DNA from: Nocardia amikacinitolerans NBRC 108937
GTDB taxonomy: Bacteria; Actinomycetota; Actinomycetes; Mycobacteriales; Mycobacteriaceae
Reading direction: 5' to 3'
Length of the DNA stretch: 64,000 nt
NCBI RefSeq assembly: GCF_001612615.1
Contig: NZ_BDAU01000033.1
Coordinates: 62,001 to 126,000, forward strand
The translations under genes were made by a program, and so were the position numbers. This document shows, one piece after another, positions 26,171 to 35,161 of this stretch. The notes below the pieces were generated by a model. It did not search any database. It was given only the letters and a program-made list of their open reading frames with translations, and had not been told where the DNA came from. How positions within the stretch are numbered: position 1 is the first letter of the stretch; each line of letters opens with the position of its first letter.

Positions 26171-26460
26171 CGGTCCGGACGGGGGTCGGTTCGTTGCCAA
26201 CTCCTCACACGAACTCTGTACGCCGTTGTCATCGGTGCGTGGCTACTCGGAGCTGTAACGGCACGACGGTGCCCGCACCCAGGCGCGCACACGTGAGCTC
26301 ATGAGCCGGATCCGAGCCGAGTCCATGCGTATTCGAGAGCTCGTCGACGATCTGCTGTTGCCGAGGTGATTCGACGGAGGGACGTCCGCTTGATCTGACC
26401 GAGGTGGATCTTGCGGCTGTGGCCGCAGGCGTGGTGCGCTCGTCGGTTTCCGGACGGTCG
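26167..26460 (+). pseudogene. Sensor histidine kinase remnant
   Basis: GTG 26167 overlaps the response-regulator stop as GTGA, exactly as in the intact pair at 60768. After about 8 codons the sequence jumps, in another frame, to FVANSSHELCTPLSSV and RGYSEL, the phosphoacceptor-His box, and hits a TAA at 26256-26258 where the intact paralog has a Tyr codon. Beyond it come RELMSRIRAESMRIRELVDD and further broken pieces. The sensor region, both membrane segments and the ATPase domain are lost. Confidence 0.85.
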
Positions 26461-26814
26461 GATTACGCGCGCCAGCGCCGACGAGCGAATCCGAATCCGA
26501 ATCCGGCGATCAGAATCGAATTCGGCAGGTCGCCACGAAACTCGTCAACAGTGCGCCCATGCACACACCGAGCGATGCCGACATAGCAGTCGTTGTCGGC
26601 ATCGACGAAACTCATCGCGATCGATTGTTCGACCGCGTTCATCGAGCGAGCAGACGGTCTCGCGCAAGCAGTTTCGGTCTCGGTTCGGCCATCGTGGCGG
26701 CATGGGGGAGGGCACACCCGGCACGCGTGCATTCTTCACCGGCGCGGTCAACGGGAGTGTCTCCCGTGCTGTCTCGCCTGCGCGAGGATTCAGGGCACCG
26801 GCGGTCGGATCTCG
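26461..26814. other. intergenic region with a small hairpin
   Basis: No gene seen. The hexamer GAATCC is repeated around 26495-26512. A hairpin ACGGGAG (26751-26757) TGT CTCCCGT (26761-26767) lies about 50 bp past the end of the minus-strand monooxygenase gene and may terminate it. Confidence 0.45.
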
Positions 26815-28398
26815 TTATGTTCGGGCGGCCGCGCCTTTACGCTTGCCTGCACGACGAGTGCTGGTCTCGTTGACGTCGGCGGCCTCGGTCGTGGTCGGCC
26901 TCCATCGGTCGAAACGGTAATCATTCAAGTCGAAATGACCGCTACGCCAATATGTTTCGATGGTGGTGACTGGTCTCAGCGGGACGTCTCCGTTCCTGTC
27001 GTAGTAGTAGCTGTTGGCTCCTCGACAGCTGTCTTGCCAGAAGACCTGCCGCTTGCGGCGGCGCATCATTTCCTCGAAGTAGCGTGAATTGGCGTCGCCG
27101 GTGATCTCGACGCGGGTGGCGCCGACTCGGCGGGCCTGATCCAACGCACGCACGATGTGCTTGGCGCACACCTCGACCAGCGTGAAGTACGACGAGCCGT
27201 TGTAGCCGTAGGGCGCGAACATGGCGAACAGGTTGGGGAAGTGCGGAATGCTGACACCTTCGTAAGCCTGTACGCGCTCCTTGGCCCAGAAGGCATCGAG
27301 GTCGATGCCGTCGGTCCCCACGCATTCGTAGGGGACGCCGGGCGTGTACGGCAGTTTGAAGCCGGTAGCCAAGATGATCACGTCCAGTTCGTGCTCCACC
27401 CCGTCGACGGTGCGGACCCCCGTCGGGGTGATCCGGTCGATCCCCGCGGTCTCCAGATGCACGTTGGTCCGGTTGAACGCGGGCAGGTAATCATTGGAGA
27501 AACTGGGTCGCTTGCAGCCGAAACCGTACTGGGGCGTGAGCTTTTCGCGCACGCCAGGATCATGGACCTGCCGGGCGAGCATGCGCCTGGCGGACCATTC
27601 GGCGTACTTCGTGATGGGGAAGAGCGTGTGGTAATGCACGGCCAGCGGCAGAATGGTTTCCACGAATCCCTGGCTGATGATCCGCGCGAGCATCTCGGTG
27701 CCGGGCAAATGCGCCAGCGTCCACTGCATCCGCGGCGACAGCGGCCGGTCGTGCTTCGCGATACACCAGATCGGCGTGCGTTGAAAGACGGTCAGCTGCG
27801 TCACTTCCGGCGCAACGGCCGGAACCACCTGGACCGAGGAAGCGCCGGTGCCGATCACACCGACGCGCTTACCCTTCAAGTCGAGCGTGTGGTCCCAGCG
27901 CGCCGTGTGCACGATCGGCCCTGTGAAATCGTCGATACCGTTGAAGCGCACCTCATTCGGCTCGGAGAGCACGCCGGTGGCGTTGATGACGTATCGAGCG
28001 GTGAACTCACGCCCGTCGGTGCTGGACAACCGCCAGCGGTGCGCGGCCTCTTCGAAGTGGATCCGCGCGATCTTCGTGTCGAAAATGAATCGTGATCGAA
28101 GGCTGTACTTGTCGACGCAGTGTTCGGCGTAGGCTTTCAGTTCCGCACCCTTGGCATAGACGTGCGACCAGTCCGGCTTCTTCTCGAACGAGAACTGATA
28201 GCTGAAGGATGGAATGTCCACGCCGATACCGGGATAGGTGTTCCAATGCCAAGTGCCGCCGGCGCCGTCACCGGCTTCGATGATTCGGAAGTCGTGCATT
28301 CCGGCCTCGTCCAGCTTGATTGCCACGCCGATGCCGGAGAACCCCGCGCCGATGATCAGGATTTCGTGATCTACCGGTGGTAGAGCTGAGTTCGTCAT
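26815..28398 (-). CDS. Baeyer-Villiger-type flavin monooxygenase
   Basis: A 527-residue class B flavoprotein. FAD site LIIGAGFSGIG, then GAGGTWHWNTYPGIGVDIPS, the fingerprint region FTGPIVHTARWDHT (F-x-G-x3-H-x3-W), the NADPH site VGVIGTGASSVQ, and LATGFKLPYTPG. ATG 28398 has AAGGAGC upstream. The tail of about 20 residues is basic (RRAGKRKGAAART). It is preceded on the same strand by an alpha/beta hydrolase 20 nt away, repeating the monooxygenase/hydrolase pairing at 13.7-16.1 kb in the opposite order. The two monooxygenases are not close copies. Confidence 0.93.
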   Translation of the reverse strand: MTNSALPPVDHEILIIGAGFSGIGVAIKLDEAGMHDFRIIEAGDGAGGTWHWNTYPGIGVDIPSFSYQFSFEKKPDWSHVYAKGAELKAYAEHCVDKYSLRSRFIFDTKIARIHFEEAAHRWRLSSTDGREFTARYVINATGVLSEPNEVRFNGIDDFTGPIVHTARWDHTLDLKGKRVGVIGTGASSVQVVPAVAPEVTQLTVFQRTPIWCIAKHDRPLSPRMQWTLAHLPGTEMLARIISQGFVETILPLAVHYHTLFPITKYAEWSARRMLARQVHDPGVREKLTPQYGFGCKRPSFSNDYLPAFNRTNVHLETAGIDRITPTGVRTVDGVEHELDVIILATGFKLPYTPGVPYECVGTDGIDLDAFWAKERVQAYEGVSIPHFPNLFAMFAPYGYNGSSYFTLVEVCAKHIVRALDQARRVGATRVEITGDANSRYFEEMMRRRKRQVFWQDSCRGANSYYYDRNGDVPLRPVTTIETYWRSGHFDLNDYRFDRWRPTTTEAADVNETSTRRAGKRKGAAART

Positions 28399-28418
28399 TG
28401 ATTTGCTCCTTGGATTGC

Positions 28419-29375
28419 TTACTTGGCGGCCAGTGTGCGGCTGAAGAAGTCGATGTCTGCGGCGGCCGTGCGTTCGAACCATTCACCGCTGAACGAGTCG
28501 AAGTGCCCGGTGGGCATATTGCGGAACTCGACGTGCGGGGCTCGTGAGAGCAAACGGCGCTGAATCCAGGCGGGCGCCACGCGGTCCTGGCTGGCGATCT
28601 GGGCGAGCAACGGCGCGGTGATGCGGTCGGCGCGGCGGCCCGGTCGGAACAGCGGCAGGGTGATCAGCTCGGCCGCTGTCACGTCGTTGCGCCACTCGCC
28701 CAGTTCGGAATGGCTTGCGACACTGTGTGGTTCGAGCCATTCGAGGCCGTCGACGCCCTCGAAGATGGAGAAGAACGATCGATAGTCCGCCTCGCCGACG
28801 ATCAGCGCACCGCTGCCGGGCAGCCCTACCGCCGGAACCGGGATCGGAGGTCGGCCGAGCCGACGACCAACGAGATCGCGGAGTATCGCCGAGGCTGAGC
28901 GCAGCCGGTCTGCCACCGGCGTACCCGGTGTAACGAACAGTCCGTCGACGAGCGGCACGATCACATCCACCGCCGCGATGCGGGAGTCGCGCGCGGCAAC
29001 CTCCAGCGCCAACCCGCCACCGAGCGACGAGCCGAACAACCCGATTCGTTCAGGGTCGATACCGGACAGCCCGCGGGCATAGCTTACGGCGGCTTCGAGA
29101 TCGGCGATCCAGTCGGCCAACCGCAGCCGACCGCGCGGTGAACCAGGGCTGGCGCCGAATCCGCGCGGGTCGAAATCCAATACGGCGCAGCCTGATTCGA
29201 CGATCCGCATCGCGCGGCGACCATACTGGCTGAGATGTGTTCCGCCGAAGCCGTGCGCGATGACGACCAGGCCGAGGGATTGACCGTTCGTGGTGGGGGG
29301 CCGGTACAACCAACCACGGCATTCACCGTCGCCGGATGGAAAGCTCACACCTTCTTCGATGTACTGCAACCTCAT
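28419..29375 (-). CDS. Alpha/beta hydrolase
   Basis: A 318-residue hydrolase with oxyanion region VVIAHGFGGTHLS, FDPRGFGASPG, nucleophile motif LFGSSLGGGLAL, acid near IASQDRVAPA and the catalytic His in MPTGHFDSFSG. The layout is that of DUF1100/dienelactone-like serine hydrolases. It is the promoter-proximal gene of a two-gene unit with the Baeyer-Villiger monooxygenase, so an ester or lactone substrate is likely. Confidence 0.87.
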   Translation of the reverse strand: MRLQYIEEGVSFPSGDGECRGWLYRPPTTNGQSLGLVVIAHGFGGTHLSQYGRRAMRIVESGCAVLDFDPRGFGASPGSPRGRLRLADWIADLEAAVSYARGLSGIDPERIGLFGSSLGGGLALEVAARDSRIAAVDVIVPLVDGLFVTPGTPVADRLRSASAILRDLVGRRLGRPPIPVPAVGLPGSGALIVGEADYRSFFSIFEGVDGLEWLEPHSVASHSELGEWRNDVTAAELITLPLFRPGRRADRITAPLLAQIASQDRVAPAWIQRRLLSRAPHVEFRNMPTGHFDSFSGEWFERTAAADIDFFSRTLAAK

Positions 29376-30542
29376 GTCATTCCATTGGTCGAGGAGAGTT
29401 TCCGACCTGAAGGTGAGTATCGACGCGACGCTTCCAGGCCGATTCCTTGGCGTCGAGATTGGTTAGCGCGATTTCGAGGACCCTGCGGGGGCATCAGGCG
29501 CTCGGTGGCTGCGCTGATACCGTGCCCGCCGCCCATGTGCGCGACCACGGTGTCGCTGATAGAGGACATACTGGGCGACGGTAGTCACCAAACCTCACCG
29601 ACCGAATGGACCGAATGCACAGAAGTCGAAAGATCGATGTGCAGAATAGCCATCGAGAGAAGACCCGGGTGGCTCGATTACGGTTCCTCATTGCATCGGC
29701 CGGTCTGCTGCCGGAGTCGCTGTGGGATTGTCCAGCATTGCCGCCGATCGCGTGACTACACAACTGCACCGAAGGCCTTCGCCGCTTCTGCCCGCCGGAC
29801 TGGTAATGCGTGGCGTGTCCTGCCCCGTGGTGATGGTGGACAATTGGGCAGGCGGTTGGACGGCATGGGAAGCGGCGCGACAAGGTCGCGCCAGCTCTGT
29901 CGTGTCCCGGGGTCCGGCCGGTCTCTGGGTGCCGGGGGAGGACGCGAGACCGATGCTGCGCGGGATCGCGGAGGGCGCCGGATCGCGGCCACGACAGCGG
30001 CCGTCGATCGTAAGAGATTGGATGGCGGCCAGACGATCGCAATTATGGTGACGATTGCGTTCGACAGTAATAAAACGATTCATTTCCACAATATGGCGCA
30101 CGGTAGCATCGGCATGTCGATGGATATGTGGTCGTCCACCGTGACCGAATACCGCACAGAACTCTGCGATAGTTGCGCTGCGACGTCGGCGATCTGGTCA
30201 GCGCTGCCCTGGAAGTCCACTTTGAAGGCGCCGGATTCGATGTGAAGATGGCGAAAAGGTTTGGGCTGATGCTGCGCTGTCATTCGTATCACGGCTCTGT
30301 AATATCTTGCGGGTGAGGGCCTTTCGCGGAGGCCGAGCGACGGCATGCGTCATCGACGATGATCGGCTTCCCGATGAACCTCACGAGATGGCTGGCGTCT
30401 TCCGTGTGTCGCGTCGCGTGACTTCGGACCAAGGTTGATTGATTCTGCCTCGGGGGTGGCCGCGCAGGAAGGGCGCAATTGCCATATCGAAGACTTCTGC
30501 TGGGGCAATGTGCACAGTTTGTCTCGGGAGGGATGGACCGGC
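29376..30542. other. 1.17-kb gap with one weak small ORF
   Basis: Between a minus-strand hydrolase and a plus-strand exporter gene, hence both promoters. Most of it shows no coding pattern. The one candidate is the 67-codon minus frame at 30080-30283, listed separately. The right end holds GGGAGGGAT, the ribosome site of the FUSC gene. Confidence 0.4.
30080..30283 (-). CDS. Possible small hypothetical protein
   Basis: A 67-residue frame starting MTAQHQPKPFRHLHIESG and continuing KVDFQGSADQIADVAAQLSQ. Composition is balanced, with an amphipathic helix and beta-like ends, and third codon positions are fairly GC-rich, but there is no clear ribosome site and I recognise no family. It may be a real small gene or the end of an old one. 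Confidence 0.35.
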   Translation of the reverse strand: MTAQHQPKPFRHLHIESGAFKVDFQGSADQIADVAAQLSQSSVRYSVTVDDHISIDMPMLPCAILWK

Positions 30543-32225
30543 GTGCCCCTCGTGTTCTATGGGGACGTGACCTCCGCTAACCCCGACCCACTCCCTCGGA
30601 TCCCGCGCGCTCGCGCACTGCTGTTCGGGTTCGTCCATGCGGGGCGTCGATGGAGCGCAGGGCTGCGGTCGGCGGCGGCGCTCGGGGTGCCCGGCGCGCT
30701 CGTCGTCGCCTCGGGCCATCCTGAGCTCGCTTTGTTCGTCACCTTCGGTGCGTTTGCGGTGCTGTACGGGGAGGGGCGCGTCTACCGCGTGCGTGCGTGG
30801 GTTGTTCTCACCGCGGGCGCGGGGTTGCTCGGGGCCGCGGCGGTCGGGGGCCTGGTTGGCGAGCTGCTGCCGGGCCGTGACGGCTTCACGCTGGTCGTCG
30901 AGATTGGTCTGCTCACGGCGATCGCGATGGGCGGCGTGTTCGTGATCGACGCGACGCGACTGGGTCCGCCGGGGGCATTGTTCTTCGTGCTGGTCTGCGC
31001 CGGGGCGCTGGTGGCGTCGGCGTCGGGCACCGGCATCGGGGCGATCCTGTGGTGCACCCTGCTCGGTGTTCTGGGTTCGGTCGCGGCGTCCATGGCTGGT
31101 GCCATGGTGGACCCGAGCAAGCCGGAACGTCTGGCGGTGGACGCCGCGGTGAAGGCGGTACAGGAATACGCCGACGCCATAGCAGCGGGTGGGGCGACGC
31201 TCGCCGCACGACATCGAGCGGGCGAGGCGGTGGCCAACGGCTGGGCCGCGATCCACGACGCTGGTGTGCCCACGCGCGCAGCGCGCTCACCGCATATGGT
31301 CGCGATGACAGCCGCGCACCGCGCGCTCGCCGCGGCGGACTCCGATCCGATCGAGGAACTGCCGGAAGGGATGATCCCGCTGGCGCGGCCGCCGCTGAGC
31401 TATCGGCTGAGCCGCGCGTTGTCGGTGCACTCGCATGCTTGCACCACCTCAGTGCGGGTCGGGGTCGCCTGCCTCGTCGCCGGTGGGCTGGGCAGCCTGG
31501 TCGCCGCGTCGCATCCGCACTGGGCGATCCTGGCCGCGCTCATCGTGCTGCAGGCGGGCCCGGACCGGGTGGGCGGCCGAGTGCGCGCTACCCAGCGTCT
31601 GATCGGCACGGTGCTGGGGCTCGGTCTGTTCGCGGTGCTGTACGAACTCTCGCCCACCGGGTACGCGCTGGTCGCGGTGGTGGCCGCCCTGCAGTTCGGG
31701 ATCGAGCTGTTCGTGACGCGCAACTACGCGATTGCCGCGGTGTTCATCACCCCGGTCGCGCTCCTGGCCGGGGATGCGAGTGCGGGCGACATTGGAGTCG
31801 TGGTAGGAAATCGGTTGGCTGAAACCTTGATCGGTGTGGTCGTCGCGGTCCTTGCACTGCATTTCGTGCTGGCTAAGGCGGATCGGCGAAATCTCATGTG
31901 GACCGAGCAGAGGATGCGCTCGGCGGCGCGTGCCCTCCTGGCCGCGTTGCGCCTGTCCCCTGTCGATCAGGCGCCCTTGGCTTTGCGCCGGGATCTGCAC
32001 TATGAATTGATCGGCGGAATGCGCAGCGGAATCGATGCCGCGCACAACGATCCCGGCTGGACGCACAGGCATTGGCCCGCGCACGCGGCGCTGCTGCGAT
32101 CGGGATACGACCTGTTGGCCGCGTGCTGGGCAGCGCCTGCGGGAGAGCGCCTGGACGATATCGGGCGCTGGGACGAAGAGTTCCGTCCGAGCCACGAGCC
32201 CGAATCGGATACGCGGACAGCGTGA
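30543..32225 (+). CDS. FUSC family membrane protein (aromatic-acid exporter-like)
   Basis: A 560-residue protein with two blocks of hydrophobic helices (about residues 30-175 and 300-450) around a soluble middle, as in the FUSC/YccC/AaeB group that exports aromatic acids or fusaric acid. The motif SVRVGVACLVAGGLGSLV, then HPHWAILAALIVLQAGPDR with RVRATQRLIGTVLGL, is the FUSC signature. GTG 30543 follows GGGAGGGAT. A small secreted protein overlaps its stop. Export of a toxic aromatic acid would suit the neighbouring catabolic genes, but this is inference. Confidence 0.85.
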   Translation: MPLVFYGDVTSANPDPLPRIPRARALLFGFVHAGRRWSAGLRSAAALGVPGALVVASGHPELALFVTFGAFAVLYGEGRVYRVRAWVVLTAGAGLLGAAAVGGLVGELLPGRDGFTLVVEIGLLTAIAMGGVFVIDATRLGPPGALFFVLVCAGALVASASGTGIGAILWCTLLGVLGSVAASMAGAMVDPSKPERLAVDAAVKAVQEYADAIAAGGATLAARHRAGEAVANGWAAIHDAGVPTRAARSPHMVAMTAAHRALAAADSDPIEELPEGMIPLARPPLSYRLSRALSVHSHACTTSVRVGVACLVAGGLGSLVAASHPHWAILAALIVLQAGPDRVGGRVRATQRLIGTVLGLGLFAVLYELSPTGYALVAVVAALQFGIELFVTRNYAIAAVFITPVALLAGDASAGDIGVVVGNRLAETLIGVVVAVLALHFVLAKADRRNLMWTEQRMRSAARALLAALRLSPVDQAPLALRRDLHYELIGGMRSGIDAAHNDPGWTHRHWPAHAALLRSGYDLLAACWAAPAGERLDDIGRWDEEFRPSHEPESDTRTA

Positions 32226-32491
32226 TTCAGGTCATCCGGGTCACGGACACCCGGCCTGGGGCTCGGTCGTGGACGTCCCCTTTGCGGGTGATCGCTGCTG
32301 TAGCACTGGTCGGTGCGATGGCGGTCGCGCCGGTCGCGTTCGCGGGCAGTGCCATCGTGCAGCCCGCGCCGCCGGGTTGCGACCACGGCCCCGGCGGCCC
32401 CGAATCCGTGTCCTCCTCCGCCGCCTCACTGATCGAGAACCCCGTGCGCGATGGGCTCGGCCCTCGCGCACGGGGCCCCGGCTCACCCTAG
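32222..32491 (+). CDS. Small secreted protein coupled to the FUSC gene
   Basis: GTG 32222 overlaps the FUSC stop (GTGA). The 89-residue product starts MIQVIRVTDTRPG and has a hydrophobic segment VIAAVALVGAMAVAPVAFAG, which looks like a signal peptide, then a short Pro/Gly/Ser-rich mature part of about 40 residues ending RARGPGSP. The last third of the reading frame contains a 12-bp hairpin, so the coding end and the terminator overlap. No family recognised; the coupling suggests a role with the exporter. Confidence 0.55.
   Translation: MIQVIRVTDTRPGARSWTSPLRVIAAVALVGAMAVAPVAFAGSAIVQPAPPGCDHGPGGPESVSSSAASLIENPVRDGLGPRARGPGSP
32440..32475. terminator. Hairpin terminator inside the 3' end of the small ORF
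   Basis: Perfect 12-bp arms CCCCGTGCGCGA (32440-32451) and TCGCGCACGGGG (32464-32475) with a 12-nt loop that itself can pair (GGGC/GCCC). It lies within the last 18 codons of the small secreted protein. Confidence 0.7.
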
Positions 32492-32698
32492 AGGCTCAGG
32501 CCGCCCCAGGTAGGACCGCACTGCCCGCACGAGGATTGGCCGATGAATGTGAGCCGGAGCCCCGAAGGATATTGATCCCGTGCTTGCCGAGGCAGGCGTC
32601 CAGTGCTCCTGCCGGGTCGGTGGTGGCAGTCGTCGACGGGGCCCCGATTCCAGCACGGTGTGGCCGTGCCGAAATTGGGGCCGCCGGTCGGGGTTCGG

Positions 32699-34729
32699 TC
32701 AGATCGGTTGGGACAGGTCGTATACCGTGGCGCGGCCGGCCGTGGTCGAAGCGAAGTTGGCCTGTACCCAGGCGGTGATCGCACTCGCCGCACCGTCGGA
32801 ACCGCCGAATCCGCCCATGCCCGCGACGAAGTAGCCGATTTCACCGTCTGTCACGTACCGCTGGAACTGTTCGAGGGTGGGGGAATCGTCGCGGCCTATG
32901 AAACCGCCGATCGACATGACCGAGGTTCCGCTGCTCAGCGCCAGATCGGCGGCGGTGGACGCGCCGACGGCGGCGGCGGACCAGCGACCGTCGGTGTTCT
33001 CCAGCAGCGCTCGCAGTTCGTCATTGTTTCCGAGGTCAGCCGACATGCCGCCGAGTACAGAGCCCAGGCCTTCAGGGAGTTCGCCGGTCGAAGGGGCGCC
33101 CGAAGTCTCGTCGTTCGAAGGGGTTCCGCCGCTCGGCAGTTCACCGGTGGGCAGGGCGCCGCCGGGGAAGCTGCCGACGGGCATCCCCCCGAAGGTTTCG
33201 CTGGTGCCGGGCCCCGAAGTCGGATTGCCGCCGCTGTGGCCGTGGCTCGCAGTCTCGACGGCGTAGGCCCCCGCGCCGCCGAGGCCGAAAAGCAAACCGA
33301 CAGTGGCGATTACCACGGTGTATCGGCGGGCCAGGCCGAAACCGACGGCCAGCGTGATCGCGGCTACCACCGAGCCGAAGAGAACGGTCCAGCGCAGCCA
33401 CGGCAGCCAGTCCGGGGTGCGGTCGAGCAGCTCGAAGGACCAGAGACCGGTGACCACGGCCATGGCCGCGAGCGTCAGTCGCGCCCCGGGATTGGTTCTG
33501 CGCAACCACAATTCACGTACCGACAGGGCGACGATAGCACCGATCGCGGGTGCGAGCGCCACCGTGTAGTAGGGGTGCACGGTGCCGCTCATGAACGACA
33601 AGACCAGTCCGGTGACGAGCAGCCAGCCACCCCAGAGGATCAGTGCGGCGCGGGTGCGGTCGGTCCTGGGTGCGCGTCGGGTCAGCCACAACCCGGCGAG
33701 CAGTCCGATCAGAGCCGCGGGCAGCAGCCAGGAGATCTCGCCGCCCATCTGGCCTCCGAACAGCCGGGTGATGCCGCTCGCGCCACTGAATCCGTTGCCC
33801 GCGTGCCCGCCCCCTCCGCTGCCTCCGAAGAGCCGGCCGACGCCGTTGAACTCCACGGCCAATTGCCACAGGCTGTTGTTGGTGGAGCCGCCGATGTACG
33901 GTCGCGCCGACTCGGGCCACAGCTCGACAAGCGCGACATACCAGCCGCCTGCGACGATCATGGCGGCGCATGCGACGAGCAGCCGCCCGATACGCTGCCA
34001 GAACCCGCCCGTCGCCCCGATCAGATACGCCAGACCGAGGCCGGGCAGGATGAGAAACGCTTGACCCATCTTGGTCAAGAACGCGAATCCGACTGCGACG
34101 CCGGCCAGTGCCAGCCATCCCGTCTGCACGGAAAGCCAACGGGTATCACGAGATTGGATGGCGCGCACAGTGCAATAGGCACCCGCCACGAGCAGCAGCA
34201 CGAGCAGTGCGTCGGGATTGTCGTACCGGAAGATCAAGGTCGCCACCGGCGTGAGGGCGAAGATCGCCGCCGCGAGCAGGCCGGTACCCGGGCCTGCGCA
34301 CCGGCGCACGGTCGCGTACAGCAACGCCACGGCCGCGACACCTATCAGCGCCTGCGGCAGCAGGACCGACCATTGGGAGAATCCGAGGAGTTTGCCCGAC
34401 AGGCCCATCACCCAGAGCGCGGCGGGTGGTTTGTCGACGGTGATGGCGTTGCCCGCGTCGAAGGAGCCGAACAGCAACGCCTGCCAGCTCTGCGAGCCCG
34501 CCTGTGCGGCGGCGGAGTAGTAGGTGTTGGCCCAACCGGAGTTCGTCAGATCCCACAGGTAGAGCGCCGCGGTGCCGAGGAGGAGCAGGAGGGCTCCCGG
34601 CCGCGCCCAGCGTGGTTGGGTCGACGGTCCGACGATCAGCCGGGTGATCCGATCCCGTTGGCCAGGCGCGACGGCGCGATGTCGCTCCCGGTCTGTCTCC
34701 GGTTCGTGCTGTCTCAATGCCGATGTCAT
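32699..34729 (-). CDS. ArnT-like membrane glycosyltransferase with C-terminal soluble domain
   Basis: A 676-residue GT-C type enzyme that would transfer a sugar from a polyprenyl-phosphate donor outside the membrane. The N-terminal TM1 is followed by the loop NTYYSAAAQAGSQSWQALLF and NAITVDKPPAALWV, where the Asp is the expected catalytic acid; about a dozen TM helices follow. After FGLGGAGAYAVE comes a Gly/Pro/Ser linker and a soluble domain ending SVMSIGGFIGRDDSPTLEQF and VYDLSQPI, as in YkcB-like proteins. ATG 34729 has GAAGGAAG upstream. It is divergent from a paralog at 35162, and a third copy is decayed at 4240-4886. Confidence 0.9.
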   Translation of the reverse strand: MTSALRQHEPETDRERHRAVAPGQRDRITRLIVGPSTQPRWARPGALLLLLGTAALYLWDLTNSGWANTYYSAAAQAGSQSWQALLFGSFDAGNAITVDKPPAALWVMGLSGKLLGFSQWSVLLPQALIGVAAVALLYATVRRCAGPGTGLLAAAIFALTPVATLIFRYDNPDALLVLLLVAGAYCTVRAIQSRDTRWLSVQTGWLALAGVAVGFAFLTKMGQAFLILPGLGLAYLIGATGGFWQRIGRLLVACAAMIVAGGWYVALVELWPESARPYIGGSTNNSLWQLAVEFNGVGRLFGGSGGGGHAGNGFSGASGITRLFGGQMGGEISWLLPAALIGLLAGLWLTRRAPRTDRTRAALILWGGWLLVTGLVLSFMSGTVHPYYTVALAPAIGAIVALSVRELWLRRTNPGARLTLAAMAVVTGLWSFELLDRTPDWLPWLRWTVLFGSVVAAITLAVGFGLARRYTVVIATVGLLFGLGGAGAYAVETASHGHSGGNPTSGPGTSETFGGMPVGSFPGGALPTGELPSGGTPSNDETSGAPSTGELPEGLGSVLGGMSADLGNNDELRALLENTDGRWSAAAVGASTAADLALSSGTSVMSIGGFIGRDDSPTLEQFQRYVTDGEIGYFVAGMGGFGGSDGAASAITAWVQANFASTTAGRATVYDLSQPI

Positions 34730-35161
34730 GCTCTTCCTTCGTTCCGCCGGGCCATCGGTGGCCGGTGCGTGCTCGGTGTTATCGCCGGTCGTGTACGACA
34801 TGCGATATGCCCGGAGACATGGAGGGTCCTCGCGTGCGATCCGGGTGCGGCGTACATACGATGGTGGAACCCGAACCTCCAGGGCGACCTCGGTGTAGCT
34901 GGGAGGTGGCTCAGAGTCGTCGCACGGTTCGCTGAACGTCAGCTGTGTGCGATGTGGCGCGATGACACGGACTCGCAGCACGGATCTGGCGCCCGCTGTG
35001 GTCGCGGTGGCGCGGGGCATCACTCGCGTGATGGGCGGCGGTTCGCCGACGTGCGGATGAATCTCCCGCCATCAGCACAGCCGATCTTCCCTGATCACAC
35101 CGGCAGCAACTTCCCAGGCGATGTGCAGCTTCGTCCGAGGTCCGCGGTCCAGAGTGGCCCG
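34730..35161. promoter_or_regulatory. Shared promoter region of divergent ArnT-like genes
   Basis: A 432-bp gap between two divergent paralogs, so it must hold both promoters. An inverted repeat GTTCGCTGAAC (34927-34937) lies near the middle and is the only symmetric element I see. Confidence 0.4.

Noticed and set aside
26495..26512. GAATCC triplet repeat as a microsatellite of interest
   Set aside because: Only three imperfect copies, inside decayed sequence.
34927..34937. GTTCGCTGAAC as a member of the 11-bp direct-repeat regulon
   Set aside because: It is an inverted repeat with no second in-phase unit.
32603..35161. Very long plus-strand open frame running into the ArnT-like gene at 35162
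   Set aside because: It lies antisense to the well-supported glycosyltransferase at 32699-34729, its translation is low-complexity and rich in Arg/Gly/Gln, and it is open only because of high GC at third codon positions.
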